NCBI GenBank assembly: GCA_016712375.1
Contig: JADJRE010000045.1
Coordinates: forward strand, 1 to 64,000
Source: Rhodospirillales bacterium
Lineage (GTDB): Bacteria; Pseudomonadota; Alphaproteobacteria; Rhodospirillales; Defluviicoccaceae
DNA: 64,000 bases
Reading direction: 5' to 3'
The translations under genes and the position numbers were made by a program. The notes below the pieces were generated by a model. That model was not told the origin of the DNA, made no database searches, and saw nothing but the letters and a program-made list of their open reading frames with translations. Each line of letters opens with the position of its first letter. Positions within the stretch are counted from its first letter, which is position 1. Below, one piece after another: positions 9,692-18,692 of the stretch.

Positions 9692-12600
9692 TTGATCCCA
9701 CTACAGGAACTTCTATCGCCTAACGGTCGCGCGCTGATTGCCGGCGCGCCCGCCGGGCAGGATGCGCGGATCATAGCTGCACTCGCCGAAGACGCGGCGC
9801 GGACGGTGGTGGTGGTCTGTGTCGACGACGTACGGCTGGCGCAGCTCGCCGACGCGCTCGCCTTCTTCGCGCCGGACCTGGAGCGCATCGAACTCCCGGC
9901 CTGGGATTGTCTGCCCTACGATCGGGTCTCGCCCAACCCGGAAGTTGTCAGTCGACGCATAGACGCACTCACCCGACTGGCTGCGACGCCCGACAGGCAG
10001 CGGCCGCGCATTCTGCTCACAACCGTGGCGGCGGCTTTGCAACGGGTGCCGAAGTCGGCGGATCTGGTGGAACACACCCTCAAGATCAGCCGTGGCGATC
10101 GTCTCGATCCGGAAGCGCTGGTTACCCGGTTGATCCATCTGGGTTACGGCCGGGTGGAGACGGTCGCCGACCGTGGTGACTACGCGGTCCGTGGCGGCAT
10201 CGTCGATCTGTTCCCGCCGGGCACACTGGAGCCGCTGCGTCTTGATTTCTTCGGCGACGAACTTGACGGCATCCGTACCTTCGACGTTGTCTCACAACGC
10301 ACCATCGCCCGGCTCGACGGATGCATCTTGTTGCCGGTGAGCGAAGTGTTGCTGAACGCCGGCAGCATTGAGCGCTTTCGCATCGCTTACCGGGCGCTAG
10401 CCGGAACCAAGGTGGCCGACGATCCGCTGTACGCGGCGGTCTCCGCGGGGCAGCGCTACCAGGGGCTGGAGCATTGGCTGCCGCTGTTCTGGGAGCGCCT
10501 TGCGACCGTCTTCGACTACGCACAGGGCGCGCCCGTTATTCTCGACCAGCAAGCAGACGAGGCACACGCCCGGCGTCTGGCGATGATCGCCGAATACTAT
10601 GCCGCCAGGCGCGAGGCCGCCGGCGGCCGGTTCAGCGACGTGAGCGCGCCGTACAATCCGGTGGCGCCCGAGCAGATGTTCCTCGACGAAGACGCCTGGA
10701 CCGCGGCGCTGGCGGAGCGAGCTTCGGCGGTGCTGAGCCCGTTCGTCGCCCCACCGGGTACCGCTTGCGTTTGCGATGCCGGCGGCCGGCCGGGCGTTGA
10801 TTTCGCCGAAGCGCGCGCGCGCACCGACGTCAACGTCTTCGACGCACTCGCCGGACGCATCGCCGAACACCGTAAAGCGGGACAACGGGTGCTGCTCGCT
10901 GCGGTCAGCCGAGGCTCGCGTGACCGGCTGGCTACCGTCTTGCGCGAGCACAAAATCGCCGGCATCGCCGCGGTCGACGACTGGGCGGCGGCGCTGGCGC
11001 TCGATGCGAAGAAGGCGGCGCTGGCGGTCCTGCCACTCGAACGTGGCTTCACGACGCCTGAGCTCGCGGTGATCGCCGAGCAGGATATCCTCGGCGAGAA
11101 GATGGTGCGCCGCGGGTTGAAGCGGGCGCGCGCCGAGAACTTCCTGATCGAGGCATCGTCGCTGTCGCCGGGCGATCTCGTCGTCCACATCGACCATGGC
11201 ATCGGCCGCTACGACGCGCTGGAGGCGGTCTCGGTGGACGGCGCGCCGCACGACTGCCTGCGCATCCTCTACGCCGACAACGACCGCCTGTATCTTCCGG
11301 TCGAGAACATCGAGATGGTCGGCCGCTTCGGCTCCGACAGTGATGGCGTCGTCCTCGACAAGCTGGGAGGCGCCGGCTGGCAAGCGCGCAAGGCGCGGAT
11401 GAAGGAGCGGCTGAAGGCGATGGCCGCGGAGCTGATCCGCACCGCCGCCGATCGCGCTATCCGCGAGGCGCCGAGCCTGGCGCCGGCGGAGGGCCTGTTC
11501 GACGAGTTCTGCGCTCGCTTTCCGTGGAGCGAGACGGAGGATCAGGCGCGCGCCATCGGCGACGTGCTGGAAGACCTCGGCCGCGGCCGTCCAGCCGACC
11601 GGCTGATCTGCGGCGACGTCGGGTTCGGCAAGACGGAAGTGGCGCTGCGCGCCGCCTTCGTCGCCGCCATTGACGGGCGGCAGGTGGCGGTAGTGGTGCC
11701 GACCACGCTGCTCTGCCGGCAGCACTACCGCACCTTCACCGAGCGCTTCCAGGGCTTCCCGATCCGCGTTGCCGAACTCTCGCGGCTGGCGACGGCGAAG
11801 GACGTGAAAGCGGCGAAGGCAGGGCTCAAGGACGGTACCGTCGACATCGTCATCGGCACGCATGCGCTGCTCGCCAAGGATATCGCCTTCCGCGACCTCG
11901 GACTGCTGATCGTCGACGAGGAGCAGCACTTCAGCGTCGCCCACAAGGAGCGGCTGAAGAAGCTGAAGGCCGATGTGCACGTGCTGACGCTTAGTGCCAC
12001 GCCAATCCCGCGAACCCTGCAGTTGGCGTTGTCGGGGGTGCGCGAGATGAGCCTGATTGCTACCCCGCCGGTCGATCGGCTGGCGGTGCGGACCTTCGTC
12101 CTGGAATATGATCCCGTCGTCATCCGCGAGGCGATCCTGCGCGAACAAGGCCGCGGTGGCCAGGTGTTCTACGTCTGCCCGCGCATCGAGGATTTGGACG
12201 AGCTGCGGGCACGTCTCGCCGACCTGGTGCCGGAGGTCTCGGTGATCACCGCGCATGGGCGGATGGCGTCGCGCGAGCTGGAGGCCGCTGTCGGTGCCTT
12301 TTACGAGCGCCGTCATGACGTGCTGCTCTCGACCAACATCATCGAGAGCGGCCTCGACCTGCCCAGCGTCAACACCATCGTCATCCACCGCGCCGACATG
12401 TTCGGCCTGTCCGGCCTCTACCAGCTGCGCGGACGGGTGGGGCGGGGGAAGCTGCGCGCCTATGCCTACCTGACGCTGCCGCCGCGCCGCAAGCTGACCC
12501 GGACGGCCGACAAGCGGTTGTCGGTGATGCAGGCACTGGACGCGCTGGGCGCCGGTTTCACCATCGCCAGCCACGACCTCGACATCCGCGGCGCCGGCAA

Positions 12601-13174
12601 CCTGCTGGGTGACGAGCAGTCGGGCCACATTCGCGAAGTGGGAATCGAGCTCTACCAGCAGATGCTGGAGGACGCGGTAGCCGCAGCCCGCAGCCAGAGC
12701 GGCGGTACGCCGCACACCGCCGAGTGGAGCCCCTCGATCTCGCTCGGCCTGAGCGTGCTGCTGCCGGAGACCTACGTGCCGGACCTCGGCGTGCGCCTCG
12801 GCCTCTACCGGCGGCTCGGCGACCTCGCTGACCGGGCGGCGCTCGATGCGTTCGCCGCCGAACTGGTCGACCGCTTCGGTGCGTTGCCGGATGAAGTGAA
12901 CAACCTACTGGAAGTGGTTGCGATCAAACAGCTATGCCGTGCTGCGGGGGTGGAGCGCGTAGAGGCTGGACCGAAGGGCGCGGTGATCGGTTTCCGCGAC
13001 AACACGTTCGCCCGGCCGGCGGCGCTGGTCGCCTTCATCGCCCGCCAGGGCAACGCCTTCAAGCTCCGCCCGGACCAGCGCCTCGTCTACCGCCGCACCT
13101 GGGAAACGCCAGGCGATCGGCTGAAGGGCGTCCGCGACCTCTGCCGCGCGCTGGCGAAGATCGCGGCGGGGTAG
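9692..13174 (+). CDS. mfd: Transcription-repair coupling factor Mfd
   Basis: Mfd displaces RNA polymerase stalled at DNA lesions and recruits UvrA. The protein is about 1160 residues. It has an N-terminal UvrB-homology module (AWDCLPYDRVSPNPEVVSRR) and the CarD-like RNA-polymerase-interacting domain (GDLVVHIDHGIGRY, about residue 496). The translocase follows with Walker A GDVGFGKT (about 640), DEEQ box (about 740), SATPIPRTLQ, QLRGRVGRG and the C-terminal TRCF domain (PDLGVRLGLYRRL). The start is uncertain. TTG at 9692, six bases after sdhE stops, gives a normal N-terminus. A GTG at 9554 is also in frame but would overlap sdhE by 130 bp. The frame is intact. Confidence 0.95.
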   Translation: MIPLQELLSPNGRALIAGAPAGQDARIIAALAEDAARTVVVVCVDDVRLAQLADALAFFAPDLERIELPAWDCLPYDRVSPNPEVVSRRIDALTRLAATPDRQRPRILLTTVAAALQRVPKSADLVEHTLKISRGDRLDPEALVTRLIHLGYGRVETVADRGDYAVRGGIVDLFPPGTLEPLRLDFFGDELDGIRTFDVVSQRTIARLDGCILLPVSEVLLNAGSIERFRIAYRALAGTKVADDPLYAAVSAGQRYQGLEHWLPLFWERLATVFDYAQGAPVILDQQADEAHARRLAMIAEYYAARREAAGGRFSDVSAPYNPVAPEQMFLDEDAWTAALAERASAVLSPFVAPPGTACVCDAGGRPGVDFAEARARTDVNVFDALAGRIAEHRKAGQRVLLAAVSRGSRDRLATVLREHKIAGIAAVDDWAAALALDAKKAALAVLPLERGFTTPELAVIAEQDILGEKMVRRGLKRARAENFLIEASSLSPGDLVVHIDHGIGRYDALEAVSVDGAPHDCLRILYADNDRLYLPVENIEMVGRFGSDSDGVVLDKLGGAGWQARKARMKERLKAMAAELIRTAADRAIREAPSLAPAEGLFDEFCARFPWSETEDQARAIGDVLEDLGRGRPADRLICGDVGFGKTEVALRAAFVAAIDGRQVAVVVPTTLLCRQHYRTFTERFQGFPIRVAELSRLATAKDVKAAKAGLKDGTVDIVIGTHALLAKDIAFRDLGLLIVDEEQHFSVAHKERLKKLKADVHVLTLSATPIPRTLQLALSGVREMSLIATPPVDRLAVRTFVLEYDPVVIREAILREQGRGGQVFYVCPRIEDLDELRARLADLVPEVSVITAHGRMASRELEAAVGAFYERRHDVLLSTNIIESGLDLPSVNTIVIHRADMFGLSGLYQLRGRVGRGKLRAYAYLTLPPRRKLTRTADKRLSVMQALDALGAGFTIASHDLDIRGAGNLLGDEQSGHIREVGIELYQQMLEDAVAAARSQSGGTPHTAEWSPSISLGLSVLLPETYVPDLGVRLGLYRRLGDLADRAALDAFAAELVDRFGALPDEVNNLLEVVAIKQLCRAAGVERVEAGPKGAVIGFRDNTFARPAALVAFIARQGNAFKLRPDQRLVYRRTWETPGDRLKGVRDLCRALAKIAAG

Positions 13175-13317
13175 GGGACGAGGAGCCTCGCGTCAACGGC
13201 ATTCGGTGCAACCCACCGAACGGACGCTCATCACCCGGACTTTCGGCCGCGTCAGCCAAGCGCACGTATTGATGGTCGTGGCCGCGCCTTCGCTCACGTC
13301 ACCAGCCAGCAGGACCA

Positions 13318-14373
13318 TCAGCCATCGACGGGTCGAGCGGCGATGCTGTTTTCGCCATTATCCAAGATCGGTCGGAACATTCGTCGGTAGGCACCCGGTG
13401 TGAGCCCGGTGCAGCGCTTGAACAGGCGGCGAAAGAACGCGGGGTTGTCGTAGCCGACGAGCGCGGCAATCTCCTCGGCGGCCGTGCTTGCGTTCTCAAG
13501 CAGCCGCTTGGCCTCCTCGATGCGCAGGTTCTGCACATATTCGATCAGTGTCGAGCCGGTCGCGATCTTGAAGCGGCGCTTCAGGCTGCGCTCTGGAATT
13601 CCGCAGACCGAGACCGCGGCGGCAACCGCGTGCGGCTCGCCGAAGTGTTTTGCCAGCCAGTCCTCGACGCGGCGGACGACGGAGTCGGCGTGTGGCTGAC
13701 GTCGCACCAGGCCTGCAAACGGCAACTGGCCTTCGCCGTGCCACTTGAGAAGATAGACCTTGGCGATCCGCAGCGCCTCGCCCGGACTGCAATGCCGCGA
13801 AATGATGTGCAGAGCGAGGTCATGCCACGACGTCGTGCCGCCCGCTGTGATGATCCGGCCCGCAGGATCGGCGACGACGAGGTTGGGTGCAGGATTGAAG
13901 CGAACGGCAGGAAAGCGCGCCCGGAAGAGATCCTGATAGCCCCAATGTGATGTTGCTTCCCGGCCATCGAGCAGTCCCGTCGCCGCGAGCAGGATCGAGC
14001 CGGAACAGGCGGTGTAGATCGTGCTTCCACCCCTGTAGCATCGCCGAAGCCAGTCCTTCAGGTCCTCGTAACGATTGTGCATGTCGTCTGTCGGTGCGAG
14101 CCACAACTCCGGGAGGATCAGGATTTCGGGTGGCGGTATCTCGCCCAAAACCAACTCCGGTCTGACCGGGATGCCGTTGCCGCAGCTGAACGGCTCACGT
14201 GACACCGAGATAATGCGAGGCATGATCAGACGGTGACCGGGTTCCTCGCCCACCAGCTCTCGCCAAAGTGTGCCGGTCGCTGAGAGCACGTCGACCATGC
14301 CGTAAAGCGCAGATCCGGCAGTCTCGGGGATGGCGAGGATGAGTGCCTCGATGGGTAGCAACGTGGTCTGCAT
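13318..14373 (-). CDS. GlxA-family AraC transcriptional regulator
   Basis: This is a two-domain regulator of about 351 residues. The N-terminal half is a DJ-1/PfpI-like fold (ALILAIPETAGSALYGMVDVL, then IYTACSGSILLAATGLLDGREATSHW with the nucleophile-elbow Cys). The C-terminal half is an AraC/HTH_18 domain (SVCGIPERSLKRRFKIATG, IEEAKRLLENAS, VGYDNPAFFRRLFKRCTGLTPGAYRRMF). The start at 14373 (MQTTLLPIEAL) fits the family; the frame opens 13 codons earlier. It is divergent from the truncated osmC at 14511, so it may control that gene, but no operator was identified. The ligand is unknown. Confidence 0.9.
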   Translation of the reverse strand: MQTTLLPIEALILAIPETAGSALYGMVDVLSATGTLWRELVGEEPGHRLIMPRIISVSREPFSCGNGIPVRPELVLGEIPPPEILILPELWLAPTDDMHNRYEDLKDWLRRCYRGGSTIYTACSGSILLAATGLLDGREATSHWGYQDLFRARFPAVRFNPAPNLVVADPAGRIITAGGTTSWHDLALHIISRHCSPGEALRIAKVYLLKWHGEGQLPFAGLVRRQPHADSVVRRVEDWLAKHFGEPHAVAAAVSVCGIPERSLKRRFKIATGSTLIEYVQNLRIEEAKRLLENASTAAEEIAALVGYDNPAFFRRLFKRCTGLTPGAYRRMFRPILDNGENSIAARPVDG

Positions 14374-14510
14374 CACGACACGAAGTTGGCACGAAAGGAT
14401 CGTTTCTGGCAAGAGTCGCGCTGATGCCCGGCTTTGTCCAGACGTAGTCTTTGGTCATTGCCAATGCCGGCTCGCGGCACGGCGACGAACCTCAAGGACG
14501 GAGATCGATC

Positions 14511-15029
14511 ATGACTTCTCACCACGCTGTCGCTGATGCGACGACCCACATCAATGGCCTTGACGTTCAGGCCGCCACCGAGACGATCGCGGCCATCAAG
14601 GCCGACAAAAGCCTCGCCAATTTTCAGTTCCGCGCCCGCAATACCTGGATTAACGGAGGCGAGAACCGCTCGACGATCCGTGATTTCTATGGCGCCGGGC
14701 AGGAAGATACCTCGCGCTCGTCCGACTTCGTTTTCACCAACGGCGAGCCGCCGGTGCTGCTCGGCAACAACGAAGGCGCCAACCCGGTCGAGTTCCTCCT
14801 GCACGCGCTGGCCGGTTGCGTCACGACGACCTTCATCCTGCACGCCATGGCACGCGGCATCTCCATCCGCGAGCTGTCGACGGAGCTGAAGGGCAATATC
14901 GACCTGCAAGGGCTGCTTGGCCTGGACGACAGTGTGAGCCCGGGCTATGAGCAGATCGACATCCGCATGCACGTCGAAGCCGATTGCTCGGAGGCCGAGT
15001 TGGATGACCTTCTAGTGGATCGACTCTAA
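14511..15029 (+). pseudogene. OsmC-family peroxiredoxin-like protein, 3' end removed by IS630
   Basis: OsmC/Ohr proteins reduce organic hydroperoxides through two cysteines. The first conserved block is present (NPVEFLLHALAGCVTTTFILHAMARG, resolving Cys). After EADCSEAELDDLL the reading frame runs into the IS630-family element at about 15012. It stops at 15029 after four IS-derived residues. The C-terminal second-cysteine segment, typically SPV-type, is absent and not found on the other side of the IS. The start at 14511 (MTSHHAVADATTHING) is chosen by similarity; an upstream in-frame start at 14451 is less likely. It is probably non-functional. Confidence 0.85.
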
Positions 15030-16041
15030 CGTTTGGCGCCCTCGCTTGACGGCGGCGATGATCTTATCGGGATCGGCGGTCCAGACGAAAGGCTTGGGTT
15101 CATGATTGGCTTCTTCGATGAAGCGGTTGATGGCGGCCTGGAGATCGACGATGGATCGAAACACGCCGCGTTTGAGCCGCCGTCGGGTGAGTTTGGCGAA
15201 GAACCCCCTCGACGGCGTTGAGCCATGACGCCGAGGTCGGGGTGAAGTGGAAGACGAAGCGGGGATGCCGGGCGAGCCACTGCATCACCTTCGGGTGCTT
15301 GTGCGTCGCGTAGTTGTCGAGGATGAGATGAACGATCTTGCCGACCGGCACCTGCGCCTCGACGGCATTGAGGAAGTGGATGAACTCCTGGTGCCGGTGA
15401 CGCTGCATGCAGCGGCCGATCACCGTGCCTTCCAGGACGTTCAGCGCCGCAAAGAGGGTGGTGGTGCCGTTGCGCTTGTAATCGTGGGTCATGGTGCCGG
15501 CGCGTCCCTTATTCATCGGCAGGCCGGGCTGGGTGCGGTCGAGCGCCTGGATCTGGCTCTTCTCGTCCACCGACAGCACCACCGCGTGCGCCGGCGGATC
15601 GACGTAAAGGCCGACCACGTCCCGCAGCTTGTTGGCGAACCGGATCGTTGGAGAGCTTGAACTGCCGCACCCGGTGCGGCGCGAGACCGTGGCTGCTGCC
15701 AGATGCGCTGGACGGAGGAAACGCTGATGCCGGTGGCCTTGGCCATCGCCGCCGCCGTCCAGTGGTGGCCTCGCCCGGCGGCTCGCCGGCCGTCAGCTCC
15801 AGCACCCGCGCGATCACCGCCTTGGCCAAGGGCGGCTTGCGCGACGGGCCAAGTCTTGTCGCGCAGCAGACCTTCGACGCCCGCCTGCATGAAGCGCTCC
15901 TGCCAGCGCCAGACCACCGACTTGCTCTTGCCGGTCTGCCGCATGATCGCGGACGTGCCCAGCCCGTCGGCGGTCAACAGCACGATCCGCGCCCGCCAAA
16001 CATGCTTTTGCGGGCTGCCCCGTTGTTCTCGAGCGGATCAA
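15012..16041 (-). pseudogene. IS630-family transposase (frameshifted)
   Basis: The minus strand encodes the usual IS630 blocks in different frames. An HTH region (KHVWRARIVLLTADGLG, IMRQTGKSKSVVWRWQERFMQ) comes first, then GVEGLLRDKT. The DDE core reads [40 protein letters not shown] and [15 protein letters not shown]. The C-terminus PFVWTADPDKIIAAVKRGRQ ends at 15012. At least three frame changes are required. All catalytic blocks are recognisable, so decay appears recent or partly artefactual. Confidence 0.8.
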
Positions 16042-16110
16042 GAGTTGATCGCCAGCCCCAAGGTGCCGCCCGAAGCAGGTTCGGGTGGCACCCCACGTTG
16101 AGGTCTCGTG
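15012..16110 (-). mobile_element. IS630-family insertion sequence remnant
   Basis: The element contains one decayed IS630/Tc1-mariner transposase gene and sits between an osmC 5' part and a haem peroxidase 3' part. Its left edge is placed at the transposase stop (TAG complement at 15012-15014), embedded in a CTAG sequence that suits the family's TA target. The right edge is uncertain (16075-16130). Since different genes flank the two sides, the present junction is not a simple insertion. Confidence 0.7.
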
Positions 16111-16132
16111 CTCGATTGTCGTAGACGCGACC

Positions 16133-16464
16133 GGCTTAGGGCACGCGCCCTCAGGCTGCTGAGCCCGGCCGACCTCGCGGACGCCGGGGAGATCCGTGCG
16201 TCTTTCGCCACCTCAACGCCCCTGTGGTTCTACATCCTTAGGGAAGCCGAGCTGACACAGGATGGCCTGCGCCTTGGACCTGTGGGAGGACGCATCGTCG
16301 CCGAAGTGTTCATCGGGCTACTTCAGGCCGATCCGGACGCCTTCATCAACGCCAAGCCGGACTTCAAGCCAACAGTTCCCACCACGACAGGTAAACCCAA
16401 GGACTTCCGCATGATTGACTTCCTGACCTTCGCCGGGGTGGCTCCAGGCAGTCGCGGGCAGTAG
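16133..16464 (+). pseudogene. C-terminal fragment of an animal-type haem peroxidase
   Basis: About 105 residues match the end of bacterial proteins with an animal-haem-peroxidase domain: TPLWFYILREAELTQDGLRL, GPVGGRIVAEVFIGLLQADP and a terminal KDFRMIDFLTFAGV. The haem-binding and catalytic parts would lie upstream, but the sequence there is the IS630 remnant and then osmC. Only a gene remnant remains. Any start codon in this frame (e.g. 16108) is incidental. Confidence 0.65.
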
Positions 16465-16635
16465 CGGTCTCCGCTGAGCGAAATGGGATGCTTGGATCCG
16501 CAAGGTCGACCACCGCCTCTACCAACAGATACCGGAGGAGGCGGTGGCCTGCTTTGTCGCGCCTCATTGCGTGTAACGCATTCGCGCGCTTAGCACAGCT
16601 TTGCGCGTAAATCCGCCAATGAGGAAGCCACGCTA

Positions 16636-18118
16636 TCAGAATATATTTGCGGCGAATTCCAGGTTGGCGCGCTTGCGCAGCGCATGGATTGCCTTGAGCG
16701 AGTCCAGCAGGGCAGTGCGGCGACGCTTCGACAGAGCTTCCGGATCGACGTAGTAGGAGACGCGGCGGCCGGCGCGGTAGTCGGCGATCTGGTTGCGCAG
16801 CAGCGTGTCGGTAACCACGCCGAACGCCTCGCACAGCTCGTCCCGGTCGTTGTCGCTGAACACGCCCGCTTGCCCGAGCGCGCGGATGCGGGCGAGCGTC
16901 GACGTTTCCTCGACGCCCTCGCGCAACGCCAGCAGGCGGATGCCGCTGACCAGCGGCAGCGTTCCGGTGTACTTCAGGTTGACCTGACCGCGGTACTCGC
17001 GCTTCTCCCGCTCGATGACGAAGCCGCCGAAGATCCCAACGCCGCGCTGTGCTCCAGCTTGTCCTGATACATCTGCCGAAGGAAGGTGCGGTTGTTGCGC
17101 ACCAGCCGGGTGACCGCGGCCCGCAGTTCGCGCGCCAGCGCCACCTCTCCCACACCGCCTGAAAATCAAAGAAGATGTCGGCGAGCCTGACAGCAACGGT
17201 GCTGCCACGCCGGGTCCATATGCCGATCTGCGCGATCCACTGCGGCAGCGTCTTGCGCCACAACGGGTTGACCGCCATGCAGTAGCCGTTGCAGTAGGGG
17301 ATGCCGATCTCGTTCAGATCACGGCAGAGCCGCTCCGCCAGCTCCTGGAAAAAGGCATCGATGCGCCCGTGGGCGTCGTCCGGGTAGTCCGCGACGACGA
17401 AGCCATTGTCCTGATCAGGCAGCAGGTAGTTCTCTCCCCGCCCGCCGGAGCCCATGACAATGGTCGCCGCCGATGCGGGCGGATCGCCCCAGCCTTCGTT
17501 GGCCATCGAGCGCAGCACGCTCTCGCCGACCCGCCGGTAGAGGTCGTTGTTGATGCGGGTTAGAAGTTGCTGAATCTCTGTCGCCGGCAGTTGCTCGGCG
17601 AGCAGCTCCTCCGCCAGTTCCACCTGCGCTGCCTTGACATCCTTGATGCCGTCCAGCGTGTCATCGCGGGCAAGCCGCTCAATTTGCCGTAGCAGCGCCG
17701 GTGCAACAGCGGCGAGCGCGTCCGGTAGCCGGATCAGGCCTGCCAGCCGGCCGTCGCGATCAACGATGGGAAGCTGACCAAGGGCATGGCGACGCATCGC
17801 GGCGATGGCGGCGTAAAGATACTCGCGGCGCGGGATGGTCAACACCGGCGCCGTCATCTGCGCTTCGACCGGCGTCTCCGGCGGCACCCGGAAAGCGATT
17901 CGCCGGGCGACGTCGCCGTCGCTGATGATACCGACCGGCCGGCCGCCGGCGTCGACGACAACCACGCATGAGGCGCCCATGGCGCGCAGCAGCTCGACTG
18001 CACGACCGCAGTGGGTTCCCGGGCGGACGACCGGAACAGACGCCAATGGCAGCGCAAATTCGCGCACCAGCATTCCGAAGGCGGCGGTACGTGATCCGTT
18101 CGAAAGGTCTTTCGCCAC
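16636..18118 (-). CDS. CBS-domain / DUF294 putative nucleotidyltransferase, two frameshifts
   Basis: The N-terminal 150 residues form a CBS pair (CVVVVDAGGRPVGIISDGDV, LPIVDRDGRLAGLIRLPD). A DUF294 domain follows, related to the GlnD nucleotidyltransferase, with GSGGRGENYLLPDQDNG near residue 224. The C-terminal substrate-binding-like part is YTGTLPLVSGIRLLALREGV through RRTALLDSLKAIHALR. Unlike its paralogue at 23177 it has no cyclic-nucleotide-binding domain at the N-terminus. Frame changes occur near 17157 (DFQAV joins GEVALARELRAAV) and near 17038 (HSAALG joins IFGGFVIE). The GTG start is at 18118. It is divergent from the symporter gene at 18693. A regulatory role for transport is inferred from context only. 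Confidence 0.8.
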
Positions 18119-18692
18119 GACGCAATGGCTCCCTGCAGTAAATTCAAGAATAGCGTAGCAGCCTGCTTACTCCATTGACGGCATTCGACCTCGACATCTG
18201 GTAAAACTGGATATGGCGCCGAAAGTCAACACTCGCCTTATTGAAGATGCCTTTCGTGACAAGGCTTCGAATCCGGTGTTTCTCTGCCGTTGCCGATGGT
18301 AGCTGACTTCTCCCGCGGGTCCGGGTCGCAGAGATGCGAAAGGCTAGCATCTATATTCTCGCTGTTGTATCCCCCGGGCGAAGATGCTATGGGAGAGTTC
18401 GCTGAAGAGGCGGCCCTCTGGAAACGACGTTAGGGCATGTGCCGGCAGCAACAAAAAGGTGGCGCAGCGCCGGGTGGTGCAAGCGCTGTCGAGGCCCGAT
18501 AGGGCGAGCGCAGGGAAACGAGCGTTCGATTTTCGGTATAAGGGCAGGTGCCGCGTCGACAGCACGGTGTCGAGCGGATGGCTGCAACAGCCGCGGTGAT
18601 CCTGATCGGCCACGCGCCTTTTCGTGCGCTTGACCCAGGAGGCGAAGCGGCGGAGAGTCGGAACGGCGACCAAGAGGCGAGGGAGACCGTCC
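18119..18692. other. Divergent intergenic region upstream of the first symporter
   Basis: This lies between the DUF294 gene (minus) and the symporter gene (plus). Open frames here are arginine-rich and unlike known proteins, so none is called. The region should hold promoters for both directions. A GGGAG element about eight bases upstream of the TTG at 18693 supports that codon as the symporter start. Confidence 0.4.

Noticed and set aside
10397..12715. Long minus-strand open frame of 772 codons opposite mfd
   Set aside because: It is the antisense shadow of a highly GC-biased gene; its product is rich in Arg/Gln/His with no family features, while mfd on the plus strand is unmistakable.
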